Source: CAYLQA01 sp964385695
GTDB lineage: Bacteria; Desulfobacterota; Desulfobulbia; Desulfobulbales; Desulfurivibrionaceae
Assembly (NCBI GenBank): GCA_964385695.1
Contig: CAYLQA010000040.1
Span: forward strand, 1-32,451
Direction: 5' to 3'
DNA: 32,451 nucleotides
Shown here: positions 6,903 through 14,588 of the stretch, one piece after another
How the letters are laid out: every line of letters starts with the position of its first letter
Numbering within the stretch: the first letter of the stretch is position 1
Translations under genes and position numbers: made by a program
Notes under the pieces: generated by a model
What the model saw: only the letters and a program-made list of their open reading frames with translations
Databases searched by the model: none
Told to the model about the DNA's origin: nothing

Positions 6903-8173
6903 AACTCAGTTGCAATGTAAATGTACACCACCTCACCCGGGTGGAGGGGCATGGCAATATCAAGATCCGCATCAAAGAGGGCAAGGTCGGTCAGGCGCAA
7001 TGGGAGGTGGTTGAGACCCCACGTTTTTTTGAGGCGCTGCTGGTGGGCAAACATTGGGAGAATGCCCCCTATATCTGCGGCCGTATCTGCGGCATCTGTT
7101 CCATCGGCCATACCCTGGCCTCGATCCGGGCTGTAGAAAACGCCTTCACGATCAAACCCAGCGAACAGACTGAGAAGCTGCGCCTGCTCCTCAAACACAT
7201 GGAGACTCTGCAAAGCCACGTTCTCCATCTCTATTTTCTGGCAGCTCCAGACTTTGTCGGCACCGGCAGTGTCCTGCCTTTAACCGAGTCGCACCCCGAG
7301 GAGGTACAACGTGCCCTCAGGCTCAAACTCCTGGCCAATGATGCCTGCGATATCATCGGCGGACGCAGACTGCATCCGACCCGCACCGTGGTCGGCGGCT
7401 TTACCATGCTCCCGGAAAAACGGGAGCTGGAACTGATCAGGCAACGGCTTGAGGCCTGTGTCCCGGACCTTGGCCAGGCCGCAGCACTCTTCAAGACCTT
7501 TGAGATTCCTGACTTTGCAAGAGAAACCGAGTTTGTGGCCCTGAAAGGCGAAAAAAACTACCCCTTTATCGGGGGAGATCTTATCTCCACGGACGGCGTG
7601 CTGAAAAATGAAGCCGCCTATCGCGAGATGACCAATGAGTATTGCGTAAAGCAGTCCACCTCCAAGTGGAGCAAACTTTCCCGCAAGTCTTTCGCTGTGG
7701 GCGCCCTTGCCAGGCTCAATAATAACTTTAACGCATTACACCCAACGGCCCAGGAGATATCCCGTGAATTCGGCCTCACCCCGGTGAACCATAATCCCTA
7801 TATGTGCAACATCGCCCAGCTGGTGGAGTGTGTACATGTGGTGTACGACTCCATTGCCCTGATCAACGACCTCTCGAGCAACGGCTGGGAGGAGCCCCGG
7901 CAAGCGGTCAAGGCAAAAAAGGGGGAAGGAGTCGGTGCCGTGGAGGTTCCACGCGGCATCCTCTATCATTACTACGCTTTTGACAAGGACGGCAAAGTCA
8001 GCAAGGCAGACTGCGTTATCCCCACCAGCCAGAATCACGCCAATATCCATCACGATATCCGGGAGCTGGCCAGGCAATGCGCTGCAGCGCGCATGAAAGA
8101 TGAAGAAATAGAGCTGCTGGCCTCCATGCTGGTCCGGGCCTATGATCCCTGTATCTCATGCTCGGTTCACTGA
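6899..8173 (+). CDS. hydA: [NiFe] hydrogenase large (alpha) subunit, without C-terminal processing peptide
   Basis: The 424-residue catalytic subunit has RVEGHG near the N-terminus, the L1 nickel motif RICGIC-SIGH (C64, C67, H71) and the L2 motif DPCISCSVH (C418, C421, H424). H424 is the final residue before TGA, so the usual cleavable C-terminal peptide is absent. Together with HydBGD it forms an NAD(P)-linked, group 3b-type sulfhydrogenase that oxidises or evolves H2 and may reduce sulfur (family knowledge). I chose ATG 6899 because it forms an ATGA overlap with the hydD stop and starts the family-typical N-terminus; a longer in-frame start at 6803 would add 32 residues translated from hydD sequence. 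No maturation genes are in the window. Confidence 0.95.
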   Translation: MKLSCNVNVHHLTRVEGHGNIKIRIKEGKVGQAQWEVVETPRFFEALLVGKHWENAPYICGRICGICSIGHTLASIRAVENAFTIKPSEQTEKLRLLLKHMETLQSHVLHLYFLAAPDFVGTGSVLPLTESHPEEVQRALRLKLLANDACDIIGGRRLHPTRTVVGGFTMLPEKRELELIRQRLEACVPDLGQAAALFKTFEIPDFARETEFVALKGEKNYPFIGGDLISTDGVLKNEAAYREMTNEYCVKQSTSKWSKLSRKSFAVGALARLNNNFNALHPTAQEISREFGLTPVNHNPYMCNIAQLVECVHVVYDSIALINDLSSNGWEEPRQAVKAKKGEGVGAVEVPRGILYHYYAFDKDGKVSKADCVIPTSQNHANIHHDIRELARQCAAARMKDEEIELLASMLVRAYDPCISCSVH

Positions 8174-8241
8174 CACCAGCCCAGGCAGGCCTGATACAGT
8201 AAACCATATCCTACTTCAAAATGGGTGATATGCAGTGCCGA

Positions 8242-8261
8242 CTTTACCGCATAAGGTAAAG
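8242..8261. other. Hairpin in the hydBGDA 3' untranslated region
   Basis: CTTTACC (8242-8248) and GGTAAAG (8255-8261) form a perfect 7-base stem with a 6-base loop, about 70 bases after the hydA stop and upstream of the terminator. It has no T-run, so it is more likely a transcript-stabilising 3' structure than a terminator. Confidence 0.35.
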
Positions 8262-8285
8262 ATATACTGAAATAGTCTGTTCGAG

Positions 8286-8313
8286 GCAGGGCACAGGCCC
8301 TGCCTTTTTTATT
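8286..8313 (+). terminator. Intrinsic terminator of hydBGDA
   Basis: GGCAGGG (8286-8292) pairs with CCCTGCC (8299-8305) and is followed directly by TTTTTATT. It is a canonical GC-rich hairpin plus T-run about 110 bases after the hydA stop. Confidence 0.85.
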
Positions 8314-8350
8314 CGCCCAGGGAATGCATGCATAACTTCCTACTTTTCCT

Positions 8351-8356
8351 TATAAT
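8351..8356 (+). promoter_or_regulatory. Possible -10 box of the membrane sensor gene
   Basis: A perfect TATAAT lies 45-50 bases before the ATG at 8401. No good -35 box is present at the expected distance (the bases there read ATGCAT), so this would be a weak or activator-dependent promoter. Confidence 0.35.
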
Positions 8357-8400
8357 GAGAAATAAACAAATTTTCTCGATCATACTTTCAAGGATGTTTC

Positions 8401-9501
8401 ATGCGTAAGCAATCGTATTATATTTCTCTGGCTGCAGCTCTTTTAGCAATTGCCTATTACTTTATCATCAGCTTCTATATCACTCCCTCTTTTAAGGCTA
8501 TTACTCTTGAAAGTGCAGAAAGAAATGCCCTCATGGTTGGCCACCACATGAAATCCATGATCTCGGGAAATCACGAGCCAATGCACCAGCTTGAAGCATT
8601 ACCCGCACAGATGGAAAAGTGGCGCAAAGAACTAAACCTGGAGAAAATTAAATTATTCACCAAGGATGGGGTTGTTGTTTACTCAACAAACAAGGAAGAC
8701 ATCGGCAAAAAAAACACCCATGATTATTTCACAACGATTGTTTCCAGAGGAAAAACCTTCAGTACAATCGTCAGCAAAGATCGAAAAACCATGGAAGGGA
8801 GAATAGTACAGGCCGATGTGGTGGAAACCTATGTCCCGTTCATGAAAGAAGGTGAATTCCAAGGGGCAGTTGAACTGTATTTTGACATCACCAGCCTTAA
8901 TAAAAAGATGAGCAAGGCGGTGAATATTTCAACCCTGCTCCCCCTCCTGCTTATCCTCGTTTTCTTTATGCTCGTTCTCGTCTTGGTTTTTCCCAGGGCA
9001 AATGACTCTAGCGCAGAAAAGGCCCTTCCGGGACAGCATCGATCTCCCTACCTTTTCCTTTTCATCATCCTGCTGGCCATTTTTGTTTGTGAGGTCGTCG
9101 TCATGGCCATGCTCACCAAACTTCCCCCAACTTCAGTGCTCGTTGAGGCATTAATTGATGCCTCTTTGCTGGCCTTGCTGGTTGCACCTTTCCTCTTTCT
9201 TTTTATCTGCAAACCATTGCTCCAGCACATTGAAAAACACAAGGTGAACAATCTTGAACGAGAGAGAACCATCAAAGAGCTGAACATCGCCCTGGATGAG
9301 GTGAAAACATTAAGCGGACTTTTGCCCATCTGCTCCTGGTGTAAAAAAATCCGGGACGACAAGGGATACTGGAGCCAGATTGAGCGATACGTGAGCAAAC
9401 ATTCAGAGGCCAACTTCAGCCACTCCGTTTGCCCGGACTGCATGGAAAAGCATTACCCTGAGGTAACAGACAGCAGCGAAGAGAACAAAAAAACATCATG
9501 A
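8401..9501 (+). CDS. Membrane Cache-like sensor protein with C-terminal CXXC...CXXC module
   Basis: The 366-residue protein has a first membrane segment (about 5-28), an extracytoplasmic domain of about 145 residues with Cache-like features (KLFTKDGVVVYSTN, DYFTTIVSRGKTFST, VVETYVPFMKEG), three further membrane segments (about 177-198, 218-242 and 248-272), a short coiled coil, and a terminal module LLPICSWCKKIRDDKGYW with C311/C314 and C344/C347. That module recurs at the ends of PAS and response-regulator proteins in deltaproteobacteria and probably binds zinc (inference). No kinase, cyclase or methyl-accepting output domain is visible, so the signalling output is unknown. AAGGATG precedes ATG 8401. 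Its end overlaps the convergent hgcB gene by 6 bases. Confidence 0.75.
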   Translation: MRKQSYYISLAAALLAIAYYFIISFYITPSFKAITLESAERNALMVGHHMKSMISGNHEPMHQLEALPAQMEKWRKELNLEKIKLFTKDGVVVYSTNKEDIGKKNTHDYFTTIVSRGKTFSTIVSKDRKTMEGRIVQADVVETYVPFMKEGEFQGAVELYFDITSLNKKMSKAVNISTLLPLLLILVFFMLVLVLVFPRANDSSAEKALPGQHRSPYLFLFIILLAIFVCEVVVMAMLTKLPPTSVLVEALIDASLLALLVAPFLFLFICKPLLQHIEKHKVNNLERERTIKELNIALDEVKTLSGLLPICSWCKKIRDDKGYWSQIERYVSKHSEANFSHSVCPDCMEKHYPEVTDSSEENKKTS

Positions 9502-9771
9502 ACAGCAGGGGGAATCCTTTCTGCCCAACAGGGAGTTCAAAACGGCCAGGGCACATCCCACCCCCACCTCGACAGCCAAGGCCTCACTCGGGCAATTCAT
9601 CAGGCAGGCGCCACACTCCATACAGTTGTCCTTCTCGACAATCTCCACCTTTTTCCCGGCCTTGGCAAAGACTGCCTGGGGGCACACCGTCAGACACATC
9701 CCACAGCCGGTGCAACGCTGGAGAGTAAGGGTCAGGGTTGACACGTCCTTGAGATACTGTAGTGATTTCAT
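9496..9771 (-). CDS. hgcB: HgcB, ferredoxin-like partner protein of mercury methylation
   Basis: The 91-residue protein has two [4Fe-4S] motifs (C20-X2-C-X2-C-X3-C30 followed by P; C50-X2-C-X2-C-X3-C60 followed by P), a lone C73 and a vicinal pair C89-C90 just before the end (SPCCS). The extra cysteine and terminal Cys-Cys distinguish HgcB from ordinary ferredoxins. By established knowledge it reduces the HgcA corrinoid and handles Hg(II). I chose ATG 9771 because GATGAAG lies just upstream and the gap to the hgcA stop is 4 bases; a longer frame starting at 9816 would overlap hgcA. Confidence 0.95.
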   Translation of the reverse strand: MKSLQYLKDVSTLTLTLQRCTGCGMCLTVCPQAVFAKAGKKVEIVEKDNCMECGACLMNCPSEALAVEVGVGCALAVLNSLLGRKDSPCCS

Positions 9772-9775
9772 TTCT

Positions 9776-10828
9776 TCATCCCCAAAACCTTCCGGCCAAC
9801 CAACCACCAATACCAAGCAGCAGGGTCAGCGCCTGAAAAGGAATGGCCAAGCGCATCTCTTTTTTCACCCCGGAAAGTGAGGTATAGGTTGAGGCCCCGG
9901 TGAAATTCATAGCCATTATGGAGGAAATAGCCACCACTACCAGCCCCCATGCTATAAACACGACAGGTTCCGGTTGCAGAGCAAAATACCAAGCGACAAA
10001 GGGCAGTGATACGGCAAGAGCCACACCTGTCCAGATGCCCTTCACGGCAAAGGCCCGACCAGGAAGAAACGGTAAAAGCAGAGGGGTTAAAAAACCGCCG
10101 GCAAGAATACCGGCACACGATGCAAACAGGGTGAAATGCCACTCGCGATGGATGTTGGCCCAAAAGGATAATTTCCCGCTCACACCGACAAGCAGGAGAA
10201 CAAGGAAGAGAATCGGTAAGAACCATTTACCGGCCATGACCAATTCCATTGGGGTGAGAAACAAACGCTCCCAAAAAGGAAACTCCTTTTTACGCATCCG
10301 TTCGGTTGCTTTGCAATTATCGGCAATAAAGGCAGGGATATCCCTGACCATAACCGGACCATACTGTACGGAAAACCCCGAATCTTTTTTCACAGTATGG
10401 GCGGCAATACCTGGGGCACCCAGTTGCGGCAGGATAAGCTTGCGGTGCGCTACCACCTCGGCAAGACGGCAGGCCTTGAGCCGGGCAAGCAGCTCACTGG
10501 TGCCAAAGCTGCCCTTGCCCGCCGCGCACCAGACATTTATCCCTTGGGTATCGAGCACCACAATCCAGGCATTGAGACCGAACAAAGAGCTGCGCAGATG
10601 ATCAAAGCTCAGTTTATAGTTTGCTGTAACCAGCACCGGGGCATTTTGATCCGGTTGGCCTACTCCATAGAGCCCGGGTTCCACCGTATACTGCATACGA
10701 TTCATTCCCAAACGCACCTTGCCTGTCCCAAACCGATCTTTCCACCCCAGGTGTGCAGCCATCTGGGGTATCTCACCTATGGGAGAAGAAACAGCCCCAA
10801 TCACAAAATGCTGGGAAAAGATATCCAC
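9776..10828 (-). CDS. hgcA: HgcA, corrinoid protein of mercury methylation
   Basis: The 350-residue protein has an N-terminal corrinoid-binding domain related to CdhD/CFeSP (APVLVTANYKLSFDHLR) with the diagnostic cap-helix motif NVWCAAGK at 98-105; C101 is the expected cobalt ligand. The C-terminal half has five predicted membrane segments (about 195-220, 228-255, 262-286, 289-312, 325-347). HgcA transfers a methyl group from its corrinoid to Hg(II), giving methylmercury (established for the family). The start is a GTG at 10828: an in-frame stop lies shortly upstream, and a G-rich TAGGGG lies right against the start. It is directly followed by hgcB. Confidence 0.96.
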   Translation of the reverse strand: MDIFSQHFVIGAVSSPIGEIPQMAAHLGWKDRFGTGKVRLGMNRMQYTVEPGLYGVGQPDQNAPVLVTANYKLSFDHLRSSLFGLNAWIVVLDTQGINVWCAAGKGSFGTSELLARLKACRLAEVVAHRKLILPQLGAPGIAAHTVKKDSGFSVQYGPVMVRDIPAFIADNCKATERMRKKEFPFWERLFLTPMELVMAGKWFLPILFLVLLLVGVSGKLSFWANIHREWHFTLFASCAGILAGGFLTPLLLPFLPGRAFAVKGIWTGVALAVSLPFVAWYFALQPEPVVFIAWGLVVVAISSIMAMNFTGASTYTSLSGVKKEMRLAIPFQALTLLLGIGGWLAGRFWG

Positions 10829-10847
10829 CCCTACCCGAGGAGTTGAC

Positions 10848-10859
10848 TTGGGGCCTCAA
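10848..10859. promoter_or_regulatory. Imperfect 12-base palindrome just upstream of hgcA
   Basis: TTGGGGCCTCAA is its own reverse complement except for one mismatched pair. It lies about 20-31 bases before the hgcA GTG and is flanked by GTTGA and TCAAC, which can extend it into a larger dyad. It is a candidate operator; in some methylators hgcAB is linked to an ArsR-like regulator, but no regulator gene is present here. Confidence 0.25.
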
Positions 10860-10980
10860 CAGACCTGTTGCCCGTTTGCTTGGCAGGTATTTGGAGGTGT
10901 AACAAGGGGTTCAGCCATACTTTTTCATACCTGGGTTAAGTGATATGGATTGCTCTTTTAAATGTAATGCATACTCCACA

Positions 10981-11010
10981 AAAAGAAAGCCCGGCAAAAG
11001 CCGGGCTTTT
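10981..11010 (-). terminator. Intrinsic terminator downstream of the AICAR transformylase gene
   Basis: GCCCGGC (10989-10995) and GCCGGGC (11000-11006) form a perfect stem around AAAA, extended by flanking A-T pairs. Read on the minus strand it is followed by TTTCTTTTTG. It lies about 40 bases after the purH stop and separates it from hgcA; the plus-strand side also has TTTT, so it may act both ways. Confidence 0.85.
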
Positions 11011-11049
11011 CAAATCAGATATGAACACCCGAAAGAATCGGGAAATCTT

Positions 11050-12339
11050 TTAGTGCTTAAAAGAACGCTGGCCGGTGTACTTCATGGCCACCTGGGGGGT
11101 TGCCTCATTACAGGCCTGGATGGTTTCAAAGTCACGCATGGAACCGCCCGCCTGAAGAATGGAGGTCACGCCCTGGCGAATACCGACATCAGCGCCGTCC
11201 CGGTAAGGAAAAAATGCGTCTGAAATCATGCAGGAGCCTGGCAGGCCTGCCCGATCCTCTTTGGTCTGGGCGTCAATGGCCTCTTTATCAGCCTTGTCGC
11301 GCTTGCCCTGCTCAATCTCAAGGGCCATATCGGCATAGGGAATGCCGAATTTATCGAAGCAGAGGATATCGGCGTACTTGATGTAGGCCTTGTGCACAGC
11401 GATCTCAGCAACACCGACACGATCCTGTTCACCGGTACCGATACCCACGGTCACCCCGTTTTTAACGTAAATAACAGAGTTGGAGGTAACGCCGTGCTCC
11501 ACGGCCCAGCCAAAGAGCATATCGTCGATCTCCTGTGCGGTGGGCTGACGCTCACAGCGGTACTCCTCACCCTTGAAGGTGGTGACAGCATCTTGCATAT
11601 CCGCAGCGCTGCGGATGGAGTTGACCGCTGACTGCTGGGCAATGATACCGCCGTCGATGAGGCTCTTAAAATCAACAAAACGATAGTTCTCAAAATCGGC
11701 CAAACGGTCGATACGGCCCATTTTGATGACGCGCAGGTTCTTTCTCTGGGCCAGAATCTCCAGGGTGCCGTCCTCAAACTCAGGGGCACAAACCACCTCG
11801 AGATAGTTTTTGCTCATCAACTCGGCAGTGGCTTTATCCACAGCCTTGCTCATGATAACCGCACCACCGAAAGCGGCAATACGGTCGGCCCGGTTGGCCT
11901 TATTGTAGGCGTCTGCCAGGGAGTCGCTCACTGCGCAGCCGCAGGGGTTATTATGTTTGAGGATAACAGCGGCAGGCCGGTCCACCATGTACTTGATGAT
12001 GTTGAGGCCGTTATCGATATCAGTAAGATTGATCTTGCCGGGATGCTTGCCCACCTGGAGCATATCCTCAACATTGATACCACTGACCAATCCGTTGCCC
12101 GGATCGATGAACTTGCACTCGCCCAAGCTCAGGTTGCCGTTCACCAACTCATAGAGGGCGGCCTCCTGGTCGGGGTTCTCGCCGTAGCGCACTCCACGCT
12201 CATCCACGGTGCCATCTTCGCCGGTGATCTTCCAGGTTTTTTTACGATAAACCAGTTTCTGATCGCCAAAGCTGATGGTCATATCCATGGGAAAATGATC
12301 ACCAAGAATGGTGGTGTACATCTTTTTCAGGTCCGACAT
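11050..12339 (-). CDS. purH: Stand-alone AICAR formyltransferase (PurH C-terminal-domain type)
   Basis: The 429-residue protein is the transformylase half of PurH: RYGENPDQ (51-58) and the catalytic K128-H129 in LKHNNPCG, followed by AFGG and a conserved C-terminus (SDAFFPYRDG). The N-terminal MGS-like IMP cyclohydrolase domain (about 190 residues in bifunctional PurH) is missing, replaced by about 45 residues of other sequence. It should transfer the formyl group of 10-formyl-tetrahydrofolate to AICAR, giving FAICAR; ring closure to IMP must be encoded elsewhere. AGGAGG lies upstream of ATG 12339. It is a single-gene unit with its own terminator. Confidence 0.9.
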   Translation of the reverse strand: MSDLKKMYTTILGDHFPMDMTISFGDQKLVYRKKTWKITGEDGTVDERGVRYGENPDQEAALYELVNGNLSLGECKFIDPGNGLVSGINVEDMLQVGKHPGKINLTDIDNGLNIIKYMVDRPAAVILKHNNPCGCAVSDSLADAYNKANRADRIAAFGGAVIMSKAVDKATAELMSKNYLEVVCAPEFEDGTLEILAQRKNLRVIKMGRIDRLADFENYRFVDFKSLIDGGIIAQQSAVNSIRSAADMQDAVTTFKGEEYRCERQPTAQEIDDMLFGWAVEHGVTSNSVIYVKNGVTVGIGTGEQDRVGVAEIAVHKAYIKYADILCFDKFGIPYADMALEIEQGKRDKADKEAIDAQTKEDRAGLPGSCMISDAFFPYRDGADVGIRQGVTSILQAGGSMRDFETIQACNEATPQVAMKYTGQRSFKH

Positions 12340-12363
12340 TGCCTGTCTCCTCCTTCCTAATTG

Positions 12364-12391
12364 ATAATATCGTTCAAATTTTCATTCTTAA
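12364..12391 (-). promoter_or_regulatory. Putative promoter of the AICAR transformylase gene
   Basis: On the minus strand TTAAGA (12391-12386) and TATTAT (12369-12364) are separated by 16 bases, matching sigma70 boxes at four and five of six positions. They lie 25-52 bases before the ATG. Confidence 0.35.
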
Positions 12392-12457
12392 CGCTACGCA
12401 GTCCGCCGGTCAGTTGCATTAATCCCAGAAAAAAAATCCCCCGCATTGTAATTGGGC

Positions 12458-13621
12458 TCAGGGTGCTGCAGATGCCTCTGACAAAGCAGATGCAGTGGCC
12501 TGGGGCCAATTACGGTGCTGCTGAAAGACAGCATCCCAATCCTTGCGGACCGGATCATACCCCTTCTGCTGTATTGCAGCACAGACCTCGTCAATGGAGC
12601 GATTATCTCCAATAGCAAACTGTTCCCCCGTAGCATCTCGATTACCATATCCACCCGGTACTGTGCAAGAGCCTGCTGAGTAGCGAGTTGGCCCCAGCCC
12701 TATCATGCCGTCGCGGTAACGCGCCTCCTCCCTGGTGGAGAGCAAGAGGCCCACATCCGGATCAAATATCCTCAAGGCAAACAGCAGTTGGGTGAGATTT
12801 TTTTCATTTACATCGACCAGGGATTTAAACTCTCCTTCCGCAGGCCGCATCCGTGGAAAAGAAACGGTGAGCGCCGTGCGCCAGAAATGTTTCCGCATCC
12901 AGGCCAGGTGCAACGCCAAAGCCAGGCCTTCAAGGCGCCAATCAGCCAACCCCAGTAAAGCACCTATGCCGACCTCGCGCATGCCTGCCGCAGCCACACG
13001 GGCCGGGGAGGCCAGGCGGAAATCATAGTCCTTTTTCAGCCCGGCGAGATGAACATCATCATAGACCTTACGATTGTAGGTCTCCTGGTAGATAGCCACC
13101 CCTGTGATCCCGGCCTTAAAAAGACGTGTATACTCCTCGGTGCTCATGGGCTGCACTTCAATGGTCAGGGAGGCGAACTTATCACGCAATCGTAGAGCCA
13201 ACTCCTCCAGATACCCCACGCCAAGTTTTGCCGGGGCCTCACCGGAGACCAGTAAAACATGGTTAAAGCCGCGCTCGTGGAGAAGTATGGACTCGGTCGC
13301 AGCCTCCTCCATGGTAAGAACCCTACGCTCAATGGCATTATCAGCAGAAAAACCACAATAGGCGCAACGGTTGGTGCAAAAGCTGGAAAGGTAAAGGGGG
13401 GCATAAATCTGGATAGTACGCCCGAAGCGCTGTCCGGTGATGGCAGCGGAACGAGCGGCTATTTGCGGCAGATATTCTTCGGCAGCAGGAGAAAGCAGAG
13501 CGGCGAATTCCTTCAGCCCAGGCTTTCTGCACGCCAAAGCGGCCTCAACAGCCGCAGGGCTTGAGGCCTTTTCAATGACGATTTGCAGCTCGTCAAAATC
13601 AGGAAGGGTAAAGGGTTGCAT
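12458..13621 (-). CDS. thiH: 2-iminoacetate synthase ThiH (radical SAM)
   Basis: The 387-residue radical SAM enzyme has the cluster motif C-X3-C-X2-C in SSFCTNRCAYCGF. It cleaves tyrosine to 2-iminoacetate (dehydroglycine) and p-cresol, supplying the glycine-derived part of the thiamine thiazole ring under anaerobic conditions, instead of the oxygen-dependent ThiO. Its length and conserved segments (LLVSGEAP, YQETYN, RPAEGE) fit ThiH. The ATG at 13621 overlaps the thiG stop as ATGA, so it is translationally coupled and last in thiFSGH. A G-run followed by eight T's just after its stop may be a weak terminator. Confidence 0.95.
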   Translation of the reverse strand: MQPFTLPDFDELQIVIEKASSPAAVEAALACRKPGLKEFAALLSPAAEEYLPQIAARSAAITGQRFGRTIQIYAPLYLSSFCTNRCAYCGFSADNAIERRVLTMEEAATESILLHERGFNHVLLVSGEAPAKLGVGYLEELALRLRDKFASLTIEVQPMSTEEYTRLFKAGITGVAIYQETYNRKVYDDVHLAGLKKDYDFRLASPARVAAAGMREVGIGALLGLADWRLEGLALALHLAWMRKHFWRTALTVSFPRMRPAEGEFKSLVDVNEKNLTQLLFALRIFDPDVGLLLSTREEARYRDGMIGLGPTRYSAGSCTVPGGYGNRDATGEQFAIGDNRSIDEVCAAIQQKGYDPVRKDWDAVFQQHRNWPQATASALSEASAAP

Positions 13622-14388
13622 CAGCGCAAAAACTCCAAGCCCGTCTCTGGAGAAGAGGCGGCGGCATCCTTATCCACAAGGCCTAGGCCTGATTCATAGG
13701 CCATGCGCCCTGCCTCAACGGCCATCTTAAAGGCCTTTGCCATGGCAATCGGATCTCCGGCCACGGCAATGGCCGTATTGACCAAAACCGCATCCGCTCC
13801 CATCTCCATGGCCTCTGCGGCATGGGAGGGTGCACCAAGTCCGGCATCAACCACGACAGGCACCTGGGCCTGATCAATGATGATCTCAACCTGAAACTTC
13901 GTCATCACACCCTGATTGGTACCGATAGGGGCACCAAGGGGCATGACTGCGGCAGCCCCGACATCCTGAAGACGCAGGGACAAAATAGGGTCGGCATTCA
14001 TATAGGGCAGGACATGAAAACCATCCTTAACCAGAATCTCCGTGGCCTTTAATGTCTCAATTGGGTCAGGCAACAGGGTCCGCGGGTCCGGTGTAACCTC
14101 AAGCTTAAGCCAGTTTCCCCCGCCGGAAGCACGGGCCAGATTGGCAAGGCGAATCGCCTCATCTGCGTCTCGAGCGCCGGAAGTATTAGGCAGAAAAAGG
14201 TAACGCTCGCGATCAAGGACCTGCATGATGTCGTCACTGGGGTCGTTCAGGTCAACGCGCCTCAAGGCAACGGTGACCATTTCACAATCCGAGGCCTCGA
14301 GCGCCTTTTTCATAACATCAGGGGATGAAAATTTGCCGGTTCCGCCAAACAGCCGGGAACGGAACTCTCTGCCAGCAATGGTGAGCAT
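13621..14388 (-). CDS. thiG: Thiazole synthase ThiG
   Basis: The 255-residue TIM-barrel enzyme joins deoxyxylulose 5-phosphate, dehydroglycine and ThiS-thiocarboxylate into the thiazole phosphate of thiamine. The Schiff-base lysine is K95 in NWLKLEV, and the family-typical GTGKF start and the phosphate-binding DAGLGAPSHAAEAMEMG segment are present. The length is normal. It overlaps thiS upstream and thiH downstream by 4 bases each. Confidence 0.97.
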   Translation of the reverse strand: MLTIAGREFRSRLFGGTGKFSSPDVMKKALEASDCEMVTVALRRVDLNDPSDDIMQVLDRERYLFLPNTSGARDADEAIRLANLARASGGGNWLKLEVTPDPRTLLPDPIETLKATEILVKDGFHVLPYMNADPILSLRLQDVGAAAVMPLGAPIGTNQGVMTKFQVEIIIDQAQVPVVVDAGLGAPSHAAEAMEMGADAVLVNTAIAVAGDPIAMAKAFKMAVEAGRMAYESGLGLVDKDAAASSPETGLEFLR

Positions 14389-14588
14389 CAGCCACCTCCT
14401 ACAAAACGTATCAACTCAACCTTATCGTCCTCATTGAGGACATGGGTTGGATATTCTTCTTTATTGAGAATCCTGCCGCTGCACTCAGCCACTATATTGG
14501 CAGGGATGAGCTGCAACAGGATAATGAGTTGCTCCATGGTAATCCCACTGGCAAACTCTTTTTCTTCACCATTCACGTAAATCTTCAT
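14388..14588 (-). CDS. thiS: Sulfur carrier protein ThiS
   Basis: This 66-residue beta-grasp protein begins MKIYVNGEEKEF and ends in FVGGG, giving the C-terminal Gly-Gly that is adenylated by ThiF and converted to a thiocarboxylate. Its ATG overlaps the thiF TGA (ATGA), and its own TGA overlaps the thiG ATG in the same way, so sulfur carrier, activator and acceptor should be made together. Confidence 0.95.
   Translation of the reverse strand: MKIYVNGEEKEFASGITMEQLIILLQLIPANIVAECSGRILNKEEYPTHVLNEDDKVELIRFVGGG

Noticed and set aside
9496..9816. Ordinary 2[4Fe-4S] ferredoxin
   Set aside because: The lone C73, the terminal Cys-Cys pair and the position directly after hgcA identify HgcB.
10829..11049. 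Possible cobalamin riboswitch upstream of the corrinoid protein gene hgcA
   Set aside because: The spacer is short and lacks the conserved B12-box and core elements; the main structure is the terminator of the neighbouring purH.
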